DNA of 64,000 nt from assembly GCA_009363875.1 (NCBI GenBank), contig CM018690.1:29744800-29808799 (forward strand), in the 5' to 3' direction. How positions within the stretch are numbered: position 1 is the first letter of the stretch; each line of letters starts with the position of its first letter. Of the stretch, positions 1 to 12,200 are shown in pieces. This DNA comes from Mikania micrantha (taxonomy: Eukaryota > Streptophyta > Magnoliopsida > Asterales > Asteraceae). The notes below the pieces were generated by a model. The model searched no databases. It saw nothing but the letters and a program-made list of their open reading frames with translations, and was not told where the DNA came from. The position numbers and the translations under genes were made by a program.

Positions 1-56
1 ACACTAAGACCCCAAAAAAAACAAAATGGAAAAACACTATAAAATAACTTATGCTC

Positions 57-536
57 CTACTTCAAAGACTTGAGAAATTTCATTTTAAGATCCATTGAAA
101 CCTCAATGCCTCTGATGATTCCCGTAACAATTTTAATCATCTGTTTGTTGTTCCCCTGACACTCAACATTGAACTTCTTGGCGATGTCTTTAAGCGCATC
201 ATCCGGAAGTCCATTTACCATCTCTTCGATCTCTTTAAGCCCACCTTCAACACTCTTGATCGTGCTACTCAGCTTATCAATGAACACAATATCTTTTTTA
301 TACTGTTTCATAATCATATCAAATAGGTCGTTTCCGCCGCCTGATGATGATGATGAACCTTGAAACGCCACATAGGAAACTAATTGCATATGGAAAGATA
401 GTCTGATACTGAACTCTTTATATACTACAACATTCATTAATTGGATGTTCAGTGTGATAGCTGATGTACAACTAACACCATTATTTCGAATATTAAACGC
501 CATAATTACTGCCTCTGTAAACGCATCTGCCGCCAT
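57..536 (-). CDS. Unknown small protein, 159 aa
   Basis: I do not recognise this protein. The C-terminal two thirds are rich in charged and hydrophobic residues and look helical. A low-complexity linker (GSSSSSGGG, about residues 60-68) separates it from a more hydrophobic N-terminal part, so the true start or an upstream intron is uncertain. No transmembrane segment or known motif is evident. It starts 175 bases from the divergent plus-strand ORF at 712, suggesting a shared promoter. Motifs of the neighbouring MULE-like element (AAACACYATA type) occur just downstream of its stop, so it may be cargo of that element rather than a host gene. An uninterrupted frame of 160 codons in AT-rich DNA is mild support for coding; nothing else proves expression. 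Confidence 0.4.
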   Translation of the reverse strand: MAADAFTEAVIMAFNIRNNGVSCTSAITLNIQLMNVVVYKEFSIRLSFHMQLVSYVAFQGSSSSSGGGNDLFDMIMKQYKKDIVFIDKLSSTIKSVEGGLKEIEEMVNGLPDDALKDIAKKFNVECQGNNKQMIKIVTGIIRGIEVSMDLKMKFLKSLK

Positions 537-711
537 AATTAAACGCCATATTATACGTATAAAATTAAATGATTTTATACATCGTCTATTCGTATTCCTT
601 TTTGACCGTCCACTTTCTATTCCATATTATTATATATCCATGCATCCTACCCTGCAAAACACACACATACCACCTTCGAAAATTTTTTTCCTACATACCA
701 AATACTCAAAA
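537..711. promoter_or_regulatory. Putative divergent promoter region
   Basis: This AT-rich 175-bp gap lies between two ORFs facing away from each other. A TATA-like TTATATATCC sits about 75 bp upstream of the plus-strand ATG at 712, a plausible plant spacing. No clear TATA was picked for the minus-strand partner. Inference from position only. Confidence 0.3.
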
Positions 712-999
712 ATGGCAGAACACTCCAATGCCGCTCAAAAAACTCTGGAGGATATCAAAAACAAGTCAACAACAATCAGCTCGACAATATCAGAAGCCAT
801 CGACAGCATCTACTATTTGTCTGTCAGCAATGAACTCCACAACACAAAGATCATCAGCAAACTACTCGAAATGCCACAAACTGAATCGAGGGACAAGGTG
901 CTGAAATACTACTACGCACAACAGGGGATGGACGAAGCGCTTAGTTATTCGATCAAGCGTGTTGTTGACAAGAACATCAAACACCTTGCTGAATACTAA
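712..999 (+). CDS. Unknown small helical protein, 95 aa
   Basis: The ORF begins at ATG 712 in a good plant start context (AAAATGGC) and ends with TAA at 997-999. A longer in-frame reading from 445 exists but overlaps the divergent ORF and starts in a poorer context, so the short start is preferred. The product is polar and appears helical throughout (S/T-rich first half, then a K/Y/D-rich second half ending in KHLAEY). No cysteine pair, signal peptide or membrane span is seen, and I recognise no family. It is divergently paired with the 57-536 ORF and lies downstream of the broken FAR1-like transposase, which points to possible transposon cargo. Confidence 0.4.
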   Translation: MAEHSNAAQKTLEDIKNKSTTISSTISEAIDSIYYLSVSNELHNTKIISKLLEMPQTESRDKVLKYYYAQQGMDEALSYSIKRVVDKNIKHLAEY

Positions 1000-1039
1000 C
1001 TTTGATATCTCCATCCCCTTCTTGTGTTTTTTTTTTGGT

Positions 1040-1790
1040 GATATTCTGTTTTTTTTATATATGTAATCTGAACATATATTAATGTAAATATTTTCCTTTT
1101 ATGACTTACGCTTCTTGTACATTATTAATATTCATAACATGTAAAAACACCATACCATTTAATAAAAACACCTTAGACAAAAAAAAATTATTAATCAAAT
1201 TATTTTTAAAACCACTGTAACAAAAACAACAATGACAAAACACCATAATATGTGACATAATGAACAAAAAACACCATTAAAAATATGTATTATTACTAAT
1301 CATTTAATGTAAAAACACCATAATATTTAAAAACACCATACCACTTAGTATTATTTGACATTGTTGTTCACTTTACATGTAGATGCATAATGACCGTATT
1401 ATTACAAAATCAACAATGATATTTTGTTTTTTTATATATTTAATCTGAACATATATTAATGTAAATATTTTCCTTTTATAACTTACGCTTCTTGTATATT
1501 ATTAATATTCATAACATGTAAAATTACCACACCATTTAACAAAAACACCATTGACATAAAAAATAAAGAAAAATATTAATCAAATTATTTTTAAACCACT
1601 GTAACAAAATCAACAATGACAAAACACCATAATATGTGACATAATGAACAAAAAAACACCATTAAAAAAATATGTATTATTACTAAGCATTTAATGTAAA
1701 AAACACCATAATATTTAAAAACACCATACCACTTAGTCTTATTTGATATTGTTGTTCACTTTACATGTAGATGCATAATGACCATATCCT
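1040..1790. repeat. Tandem duplication, period about 378 bp
   Basis: The segment beginning GATATTCTGTTTTTTTTAT at 1040 recurs at 1418 and the following sequence runs in parallel for about 350 bp with scattered differences. Both copies carry several AACACCATA motifs. No coding potential is visible. The duplication lies at the 3' end of the minus-strand FAR1-like pseudogene and its second copy overlaps the zinc-knuckle tail. Confidence 0.8.
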
Positions 1791-4700
1791 TTGCAGTTTT
1801 GACATTGCCTTGATTTCTTACTTGCTTTCACAATAGCCTGCTCTTGCTTTGATTTCATTCATTTGTGAGAACCTGAACCTTTCGTTTTGTATGCAACTGG
1901 TACTCTCACTGAATGTTTGTTGTTTTGGTTGTGACCAAGCATTTCAGATATCCTGTCGCATTTGCTGGCAGATGGTGCAACAACTTGTAATTCATCGGCT
2001 TTATTCATGTATCCTTGCACATAGTTTTTGTACAAAGAAAGCTCACTCATGTTGTTAGATAGGCGATTAAATGTATATTCTGTTGCAAATAATATGTCAC
2101 GCATCATCGACTGAACATCATCATCATCCCTACACTATTGGAATTTTTAATATGTGCTCTTTTCAGGACTGCTTCTCTTGTCCATCTTCTTATTATATAT
2201 TTTTTTGGAAACTCTCTCACATCAGACAACTTTAAGACATAAAAAATGTGCCTACACAACAACCCAAATTGTTCATATCGTCTGCAACTGCAATATATGG
2301 TCATATCATTCTTCCTAAACATAACCTGTTAACAAACACTATAAACAAAAAACAAAGATTATATATAAACATCATAATCATTAAAAAAGATACATTTTAT
2401 TGAAAAACCCCATCCTATTAAACCCAACACATAAAACACATCTTCAAAAAAACACCATACCATGATAGTATAAATTACCTTAAAAAAACATATACAATGA
2501 AAAACACCATAACCATCAAAATAATACATTTTCATATAACAAAAATAAAATACAACAATAAAAAAAACACATGTGGAAAGCACATAATAATTCAGGTAAA
2601 TTTTGCCTATAAAAACACCATATATTATGCTAAAAACACCATATCTTTTGAAAAACACCATATAATACCATTTCCTCAAAAAATCTAGAACATGGCTGAT
2701 CAAAATCTTTTACGGAAAACTTCACTACATCCTCAACCCCCTCAATCTTTGTATTAATGCATTGCCCAATGGCACCAATCTCACTCTGAACATCAAGAAA
2801 AATGATCTTTGTATATATCATCATAGCTTGTTCCTCCAAAACATAATCCGTTTTTAAATTAGGATTTGTGTAACGAGTATCATGATCATTCTTCATATTA
2901 GTATGACGTTGAGCTTCAATAGCAGTTTCATAATTTGTCAAAAATTCAACCAACGTTGCCTTCGGATTGAATACTTGTCCAAAAAAATGATTTTCGCTTT
3001 CGGACCTGGACGTACTGCGCATTAAACCAGACATATCTTCATATCTGTAGTATGCTGGTATCCATGAATCTCTCAGTTCAAAGATATCATCCAACCAATT
3101 GTTTTCTTGTAAACCAAAATCTTCAATTAAATCTTTCCAAGAATCCTCAAACTCTTCTGGTGTGAGATCATCAGTCCACACTATGTCACATATTCTTTGT
3201 TTGAAATCCGTGCTATTACATAATTGTGCACCAACCTGTAACAACAAAATCATATATATCATAAACACCACATGTTATTTGTATGTTATCAAATAATATG
3301 TATATATACTATGTATCTGAGATTACAAAAAAATAACTTCAGTGACAGTTTATGCATAACATGCCACATGCATAATCTATGTCGACTGTTTATAAACGTT
3401 TCAGCTATTGCCTTTTTCATGGCTGGATCCTGATCAGTAACAACCACTTTTGGTTCGTAACCAAAAGATTTCAAAAAACACCTCAATAACCAGTTATATG
3501 TACCAGCCGTCTCAGAACCCAATAATGCGGCACCAAATGAGACATTGTTATAATGATTATCAATTCCAGTAAATGGCACAAACACCATGGAAAACCTGCA
3601 AAAACAATAAGATATTTTTTCAACCATTATAAAAACACCATAAATATATAAAACCATAAATCTAACACCATAAATCTAAAACACCATAAATATTAAAACA
3701 TCATATATTTACAAAACTAAATATATCTGATTCACACACAACTAAAAAACCATAACTATTTCTGATGAACCCACTCTAAACACCATAACTGTTTAAACAC
3801 CATAACTTAAAACCTACATATATCTGATCTAAACACTATAAACACCCTAACTATAAAAAACACCATAAATATTAAACACCATATATTCACCCAAAAATTG
3901 TGAACACACCTGTTTGAACTATATGTGGCATCGAACGACATAACATCTCTAAAAGTGAAATAATTCCTCTTGGCATCCTCATCAGCCCAGAACAAACCCT
4001 TTAGTCGTGTAACATCACTGTAATTCGGGTTGTCCGTACATAATTGTACTGTACGACCTGATATGATATTTATTAATGATGATGCATTATTGGATTTTAT
4101 TACTGATATTGGTATACATATTGAGGATATATTATTTTATGCATAAACCATGGAAAGTTTAGTTGAAACACAACTAAACAGAACCAGAGAGTTTATTTCA
4201 GTTACATTTCAGATGATATGGATTATTGGTTTGGAATGGAAGGGAATTTGGAGTTGGTTGTTTGGTTGCTAAACATAATCAAGGACACATGGTCATGGTT
4301 TATCGAAATAGCGGTGGGACGGTGGCTGGGGCAGTTGCGACGGACCCCTACATATGCCTTATACATATGCATATTTCGGTCTATCACGGATGTGTCAGTG
4401 ATATGGTTTAGTGGGTTTTGGATTGGGAAAAATTATAATATTAAAGATAATAAGATAATGAAAATGATATTGGAAATGATTACGCGATGGTAAGGTTACG
4501 AACATAACTTAAACGCGAATATTAATTCAGAAATATTAACTTGATAATGTATTCGCGTGGGTGACGATTCACACGAATATAATTATTAAGAATAATATTC
4601 TGAAACGGTATTCCATAAATCGTAAATTGAATCGAAATACGATACGAGCGTTGGATTCGGAAAGGTGACGATCTTTACGAATACGTACGTAAGTAACGCG

Positions 4701-5003
4701 CTTCAACGAGATAACGAAATAATATCTGATGATATTAAATTAATAAATAGAAACTAATAACGTTTATTAGGAATCACAATCTAAAACAAATTCAAACAAA
4801 TCGTTTTATTTAAACAAATAATTTAACGAGAACTAAAACGGAACCATTTTACGAGATCATTTAATTAAAAACATTTTATTTAAACGTAATTCGATTAGTT
4901 CCAACGTTTTATGTTTTAAATATATTATACGATAAAAAACCGAGCACTTTGTTATATTTTATCGCGAAATAAACGAGACCGAGCACACGAGAAAGACGCG
5001 GGG

Positions 5004-5010
5004 TATAAAT
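5004..5010 (+). promoter_or_regulatory. LTR TATA box
   Basis: TATAAAT in GGGGTATAAATGG, about 1.0 kb after the LTR start, followed by a CT-rich stretch (CTTTCACCTTCCACTCTCTC) typical of a plant transcript start. The two full LTRs carry a related GATATAAGG at the matching place. Transcription would run into the LTR and, here, against the host pseudogene. Confidence 0.5.
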
Positions 5011-5339
5011 GGTGACACCTACTTCATTTTCTTCATTCTTTCACCTTCCACTCTCTCTGTAGAAAGCAAAAACGCCCCATCTCTCTCTAACTTCTCTCTA
5101 ACAAATCTCTCTCGTTTATTGACGGAATCGCGAGATCTTGGTGTCCAAATGACCGCGTGATCGAAGAGAACAAGATTCCACGAAGAAATCCTACATTTGA
5201 TCGACAAATCGAGGTAAATCTAGAGTTTTATGTTTGGTTTTGTTGTGAATCCCGAATCTTTAACTTGTGTTGTGATAACCGACCCAAGCACTTATAAAAA
5301 CCTTTAAATAAGTTGGTATAAACAAGTAGGAATAGTGGT

Positions 5340-5880
5340 TTGGACTTGTAACAGGAGAAACTCGAAGGAGAGGCATATGAACATCACGGTCGTGGGGGAG
5401 GGTTGCAGGTCGGCGAACCTGCACCCAGCCGCACCCCCCGTATCACGAACCTGCCTAGGAACAAACCTGTTACATGAGACCTGGATCTAGCGAACCTTAA
5501 GAAGCAACGAATTTGAGGTAGCCGAACCTGTGCTTCGAACCTCTCTCGAACGAACCTAGGTGCATGTTAGCCGAACCTGCATCTCACAAACCCACAGCCC
5601 TGTAAAGCTGACCAGCCGAACCCTTTTCTCCTTGGACGAACCTGGGGATGGCGAACCTGTTGCATGGCAGCGAACCATCCATCGGCCGAACCTAGTGAGA
5701 TGCGAACCTGGGTGTCCTTGGCAGCGAACCTTCTTCTTTGGACGAACCCTAGTGTAGCCGAGCTATAGCCGAACCTTGGGCTGAACCTTAGGGTATCACG
5801 AACCTGGCATGGCCGAGTCTAATCAGCCGAAGCTCCCCTTCATGTGGCCGAACCTAAGGGTAATCAAGCCTTAGGTTCGC
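5340..5880 (+). repeat. GAACC motif array in LTR
   Basis: More than twenty CGAACC/CGAACCT motifs occur at irregular 10-40 bp spacing, most preceded by GC (GCCGAACC). The same array is present in the two full LTRs (about 37190-37680 and 46877-47370). It lies downstream of the TATA box, so it would be in the transcribed leader. Confidence 0.8.
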
Positions 5881-6444
5881 TGCCCTTTGGTGATCAATAC
5901 CTAAGTATCGAATTAAGGCTAAAGGGAGGAACAAGATTTCATATAAATATACATATATTCATGCATGCATGAGAAATCATGGTTACCATCTTTTCTAATA
6001 AGAACACGGTTTTAACTTAACAATTTATGAATTTGAAAAGTTGTGAAAAGAACTTAAGATTTATTTCTCAAACTTAATTATATTTTTGCAACTTAAGTTA
6101 TAATGGCTAACTAAATGGATATCCATGCATGCACTCTAAAAGTATAACTTCTAAACATTCATTAAACATTATGATGTGATAATTGAATAAATTAACTAGT
6201 GGGTGACCCAACTTCTACAAGGAGAGCAAGAGGCCTTATTGATTTTCACTATGGCTTAGGTAATAAACCTAAACAACTTACAAGCCCAATAAATTAAGGG
6301 GCAACTGAATACAAAGAACTTATGTATAATCAAACATAAATACTTATGAATATGAAAAACACGATAATTACAGATTGTTGAAGTGTTTTGGATTACACAT
6401 ACGTGAGCGCGCATACTACAAGAACACCAAATCTAAGGACTCAG

Positions 6445-7094
6445 GTGAGTTCTTATAACCTCCTTTTAAACTATTTTGTTTTAAACTCGGAGATGGAACA
6501 TGTATACCAGATTTGCACATTATTTTAATAACATATGGATGACATTTGTTTATTGTTATGATATTCAGATTATTGAATTATCATAATTCCATGAGTAGTT
6601 GCTGTTGACTCCGGTCATCCGCAATGATTGCATGTATTGTCATTATTCCATGGGTCGTTGTTGATTGACTTCGGTCATCTGCAATGATTGCATGTATTGT
6701 CACTATTCCATGGGTCGTTGTTGTTGGCTTCGGTCATCCGCAATGATTGCATGCATTGTCACGTGGATTGCCACAACTCCGTGTGTCGTTGTCATTGACC
6801 TTGGTCATTCACAATGATGCATGTATTGTCACTTATACTAATTGAGAATATTGATGATTGAGATTGGTTGAATGTAGATGTGATTGGTTATCTATGATTA
6901 TTTGAAATATGTGACTGTGTGTTTGTGATTGTGTGTTGGGTTATGTGTTGGACTATCTCGCAGGTGCTCATATGGATTTTCTCAGGAAACTATAAACTTT
7001 TATAATCATTTTGTAAAATATTTTTAAATATAAAAACTAATGATTACTCACCAACTACTTTGTAGTTGACACTTGATTTTTCTGCATGTTTCAG
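6445..7094 (+). other. Intron-like interval in solo LTR
   Basis: A consensus 5' splice site (CAG before GTGAGT at 6445) and a 3' splice site (TTTTTCTGCATGTTTCAG ending 7094) bound 650 bp. Inside are repeated units of about 62 bp with TGAC-TTCG-GTCA type hairpins, and near the 3' end ACTCACC (7046-7052), complementary to GGTGAGT at the start, followed by the hairpin CAACTAC-TTT-GTAGTTG. The same layout is kept in the full LTRs (36609-35840 and 46295-45520, minus strand). Splicing is inferred, not shown. Confidence 0.5.
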
Positions 7095-8919
7095 GGAACG
7101 AGAATAAGTAAGTAGGGCATGATAGCTCTACATCTTTTGGACATCATCACATAGGATTCTTGGACTTAGCTAAAATACCTGAAATTGTGTAATTGATGTA
7201 ACTAATTCATGCTGAACATGATTTTTTATGTAATTAATCTGGTTGATTAATTGATATGTGATGAATTAATTAGATGACCACGAGCTTATGAACAATCTAC
7301 ACATCCCTCGTGGCATCCCGACGTTTCCGCCATCGGTCGGGGTGTTACAAGTCGGTCTTCATCATCGGTGAAATATTCACAAGAAAAATTTGGCAAATGT
7401 TCCTTTTTTTTTTCATCAAAAAACTAACAGCCATTTCGGCATCATATTCACCAATAAACAAATTTAATTCTCTCTTAAAATTCTTGCAGTCTTCCTTAGT
7501 TACACCAACCTCCTCAAACCCACCAAACATAGTTCTCATCACATTAAAAGTCTTAACAGGTCCAAGATTTATTTTTTGACATACTGTGAATCATATGTTT
7601 CTGTAGATGTGTCAACTGTCTTGATGATGTAAGAAAATGCATATCCTGCTGCTCAACAAAATAATTATTGTGTTCTTATACAAATTTGTATATTTTCCAT
7701 TCATTATCAGTTAACTCCAACCGAAATGTGTGCATTACATCCTGTCCGTTTTGACGAGTTTGATCTTGTGGCCATTTGTTTATAAGATTCATCCATTGTA
7801 TCAATCTTTTTCATTTTGTTAATTCCCTCTTTCGAACAAACATAGTATTTCAGCTTCTTAACACCTCTGGGATCACTATATTTGGTACCCTTTCGTACAG
7901 CAAAACCACCGTCCGAAGCATATTTCGTATAAAAATGATATGCATCATCAAGTGTCTTAAAGATCATACCAAACTTAGGCTTACACGCATCTTCAACATC
8001 AGGAATGTACACCTTCTTTCCTGATTTTGGTGATACTCTTTCTATTCCAATGTAATTAAAGTTTACCAGACCTTGTTCCGAAAAAAAAAATCATTACACA
8101 GAAATAAATAAAAAATTAACACCATATATTATCATACACCAAACAATCATTATCAGACATCCCTCATTTTTGATATAACTCCATACTATTAAGTTAAACA
8201 CCATATTATATATCGTATTCAGTTACAATATAACAATACATTGTTTATAACATAAAAACACCATATCTCACAATACATAACACTATAAACACCAAACTCA
8301 TATATCAAATTCCATTATACATCGTTAAAGCCATTTATCAAATAACATCAAAATTAAAAACACAAAACACATCACAAAAAACACCATTTTAATAAAACAG
8401 TTTATCAAAAACATCTAAATCAAAACGCCATTACCCGTGTATCGTACACAAATTCGCAAAAAAACATATCAAACCGCCATGATTAACAAAACATCTTAAA
8501 TTCGAAACAATACATATTCGCAAAAAAATACCGTCTGCATCATTTCTATTCGAATTATTTAAATTCTCATTGAAATTCGCTTGATCCATCGATCTTCTGT
8601 CTTTTTCTGAATGATTTTTTGATCGTAAATTGATAAACTTCAAAAAACGTAAACAGCCACGGATCTTGTGTTCTTAATCTCCTTAATTACGATTACGTTT
8701 TTGAATTGAAATTAAAAATGGAATGATTGTTAATTCCGAATCTGATGCGAAGATGGTTACGATTGTGTTTTTTGAAATTACCCGCTAATCGTTGCAATTA
8801 CGTAAATGTCCTTTTCGTTTAATTTTAATCCTTGCCAAATGTCACTTTATTAATCATTCCTACACTTTTTACGGTTTTGTTCCTTTGTAGCCTAACCCTA
8901 TACTATATATATATATATA

Positions 8920-8943
8920 GGGAGAGGTTAAAAAAATAACCCA
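8920..8943 (+). repeat. Left terminal inverted repeat
   Basis: 24 bp starting GGGAGAGG and ending TAACCCA, facing a mate at 22484-22507. The central nine bases differ while both edges are conserved. It sits directly after a TATATATATATATA run. Confidence 0.75.
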
Positions 8944-9228
8944 CATCTTTTGCTACAACCAAATAACCCATTTAAACCAATAACATCTTTACACATAAGC
9001 ATTTTATTAATTAATTAGAAAGGGTATAATTGTCATTTACTTGTACTACTTTTACTTGTCAAATTCATTATTAATTACATGAAGACAAATTAAGCCTCAT
9101 ATCTCTCTCTCTCTCAAATCACCACATTTCTCTGATATCACCATGTGAGTGAAGACGTATTTTACATTGTAAACTCCTTCTGGTAATTTAAGTTTCTTCC
9201 CTTCGATTAACCACTGTAAACGTTAGAA

Positions 9229-12200
9229 ATGGGAGATGGTGAAGTCGTTGTTGTAGAAGACGTGGATGAAGGTTTTGTTGAAAACCCTAATCAAGAGATG
9301 CAGGGGGCATTTGATTCACCAATCATGGATGATGAGTTCGTTGAAAACATTGATGAGAAGATAGAAGACTCATTTATGCTTCAATACATTGGTGTTGATA
9401 ACAAAGGTTAGTTTTAAAAGTGTTTTTATGAATCATGTATCACAAAGGGTTGTGGATGGAGACATACAAATATGTGGATTTCATTAGGTTTCATATAAAT
9501 GTAGATGGTGCCTTGTTTGTTTTTCTTCAATTTACAATGCTGATGGCATTTTTTGTGTCTTTTTAACCTCAATTTCAGAGTTTTTTTTCTTTAAGTTACA
9601 ATGCTGATGCTATTTTCACCAATGTTAGTTTATGAACAAATGTTTTTTGTTCATAACCATTCAAGATTAATGTTTTTTGTAACTATATAACTTCAATTTA
9701 AATGTTAGTTTTCTTCAATTACAATGTTGATATCATACAAATACTGAATTTCATTAGGTTTCATGTAAATGTAGATGGTGATGGCATTTTTTTGTAACTT
9801 TTTAACTTCAATTTCAAAAAAAAAAAAAAATTTTTCAATTTACAATGCTAATGCTATTTTCATGTTAGTTTTTTTTTCCTTCAATTTAAATGTTTTTTGT
9901 AACTTCAATTTAAAAGTTAGTTTTTTTTCAATTACAATGATGATACCATTATCAACAATATTTGATTACAACGTTATATTAGTTTCATGTAATTTCCTTT
10001 TCAATATGTTTTTGTTCAATTACAATGTTTGTTTATATTCTTAGGTAACCATTCAAGCTTAGTCTTCCAAACCCCAAATGGGACACGCTACTGGTCTCCT
10101 GAAGTTCACGAGGACCAGACACCAATTGTAGGAAAAATATATACTAATTGGGAGGAAGTTGTATCAATGTATGAAATGTATGCAGAGAAGGCTGGGTTTG
10201 TAATTCGATGTAGTTCTTATAAGAAATGGAAGGGTGTGATAACCCATAGAGTATTGTGTTGTAATCGAGCTGGGAAACCTAAGTGTAGGATGGTTGATTC
10301 TCTGAATGCGTCTTCGTTAGGTGGAAGTCGTTCTACTTTTTATAGAGCTATTGACTGCCCAGCACATATAAGAGTTAAAGTAGTAAAGGGTTCTGAATGT
10401 TACTTATTATATAAATTTAATGAAAAACACAACCATGATATGGTTTCTTCTGATAATATGGACTTGACTCGTAAGGGCAAGCATTTGAAATTTGATGATA
10501 TAAAGTTTGTTCATACTATGAGTTTACAAGGAGTAGGTCCTATTGTTGCACATCGTTTCCAAACAGCTTTGAAAGGCGGCCATCACAACATGCAGGGTAC
10601 CAGGAATATTTTCAAGAATGTTAGCCAGCAGATTAGAATGTTTATCGGTGACCGTGATGCTCAAATGTTTTTAAATAGGTTGAAGGAACGTGCTGCCACT
10701 TTATCTAATTTTACTTTCGACATGGCACATGATGGGCGTGAATTGAAAGGCGTGTTCTGGGCTGATGATATTTCCCAAACCAGTTATAAAATGTTTGGTG
10801 ATGTTATAGCTTTTGATGCCACATATTCTACTAATAAGTAAGTTGGTTTATTGTTATTTTTATTTTGTTTTATGTAATGTACATCAGTTATATCTTTACT
10901 TATCATGTTAAATTTTCAGATACAACATGATATTTGTTCCATTTACGGGGGTGGATCATCACAGGAAATGCGTTACTTTCGGAGCTGGTTTAATTAGTAG
11001 CGAGACAGTAGAAGCATATGAATGGTTGCTTCAGGCATTTAGTAGAGTTCATCAACGGCAACCTAGACTTGTTTTAACAGACCAAGATCCGACAATGCTA
11101 CAAGCGGTATCTCACGTTTTCAAACAGGCTGCCCATCGTCTTTGCATGTGGCATATTATGAAGAAGTTACCGTCCAAGGTTTTTTTATCTTTTTTTTACA
11201 ACTTTATCATTAGGATATTGATAATTAAGTTACAATATTAATAAGTAACTTACAACAATTCAAGTTGATATGAAGATATTTAATAGTATTTTTGCTGTAA
11301 CAGGCCCATGTGTAATATACAAAATGAAGAAATTTAATTATGTTACAGTACTGTAATTTGAGGCAAATTTTCGAATTTTGTGAACAAACATGGCTTATAT
11401 TAAAAGGTTTACAATGCTGAAGCAATTTTCACCCGATGTACAAAATTAAGAAATTTAATTATGTTTAAAGGTTTGCAAAGTACAAATGCGTGAATTTAGT
11501 TATTGCAGCATGTTGAACTTTTCCTTAACATTAATGTAGCACGTGAAGGGATATAATTAAGTGGCAATATTAATAAGTTACAATATTGATAATTAAGTTT
11601 CAATATTAATAACTTACAGCAATTCAAGTTGATATGAAGATATTTAATAGTTTTTTTGCTGTAACAGGCCCATTTGCAATATACAAAATGAAGAAATTTA
11701 ATTATGTTACAGTACTGTAATTTGAGGAAAATTTGCGAATTTTTCAGAAACAAACATGGCTTATACTAAAAGGTTTACAATGCTGAAGCAATTTTCACCA
11801 GATGTACAAAATTAAGAATTTTAATTATGTTAAAAGGTTTGCAAAGTACAAATGCGTGAATTTAATTATTGCAGCATGTTGAACTTTTCCTTAACATTAA
11901 TGTAGCACGTGAAGGGATTTTGCTTACATGCTTCTAGGAGTGTAACGGTGGTATTTTTGCAGATGTGTATAAATTGTTTTGTGTTTTTTATTTGGATGCT
12001 TGTAGATTTCTTCGGATTTGCTCCAGAATTCTAATCTTAGGAGTTCAATTCACAAGTTGGTTTGGAATTTGTACATTACGCCTTCCACATTTGAGGAAAG
12101 ATGGATGAAAATTATAATGCAATTTAACTTGAGCCATAATCTTTGGCTAAGTGATATGTTTGCAATTAGAAATCTTTGGGTGCCAGCATACTTCAGAGAG

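Larger units (their letters stand above)
4008..7349 (+). mobile_element. Ty3/gypsy solo LTR
   Basis: The segment starts TGTAACATCACTG and ends GGGGTGTTACA, the same termini as the LTRs of the complete element at 35520-48768 but in the opposite orientation. It is flanked by a perfect 5-bp duplication AGTCG (4003-4007 and 7350-7354). There is no internal region, so it is a solo LTR left by LTR-LTR recombination. It is about 3.34 kb against 3.57 kb for the full LTR and clearly more diverged. It splits an exon of the FAR1-like transposase: the host reading frame resumes exactly across the duplicated pentamer. It contains a TATA box near 5004, an array of GAACC motifs (5340-5880), about 62-bp repeats (6590-6830) and a splice-like interval (6445-7094). 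Confidence 0.95.
1745..8589 (-). pseudogene. FAR1/MURA-type MULE transposase, broken
   Basis: On the minus strand the pieces read in order: start near 8589 (MDQANFNENL), FAR1-type DNA-binding region at 8070-7707 (AYHFYTKYASDGGFAVRKG), MULE transposase core at about 4007-3340 (FWADEDAKRNY, SFDATYSSNR, VVVTDQDPAM, HRLCMWHVMHK), central helical part at 3250-2690, SWIM zinc finger at 2330-2104 (CSCRRYEQFGLLCRHIF) and a CCHC knuckle near 1750-1800 (CQNCKGYGHYASTC). Introns have visible GT-AG ends (for example 3913-3597). Lesions: frameshift near 7713, nonsense codons near 7675, further frame changes near 7565 and in the A-tract at about 7408, a 3.3 kb solo LTR splitting the core exon at 4007/7350, and a frame change near 1860. 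FAR1/FHY3 proteins are domesticated MULE transposases. The dispersed AACACCATA repeats in its introns suggest a transposon copy rather than a host regulator. Confidence 0.88.

Noticed and set aside
1849..2058. Plus-strand ORFs over the FAR1-like pseudogene
   Set aside because: They are antisense shadows of the SWIM and C-terminal exons.
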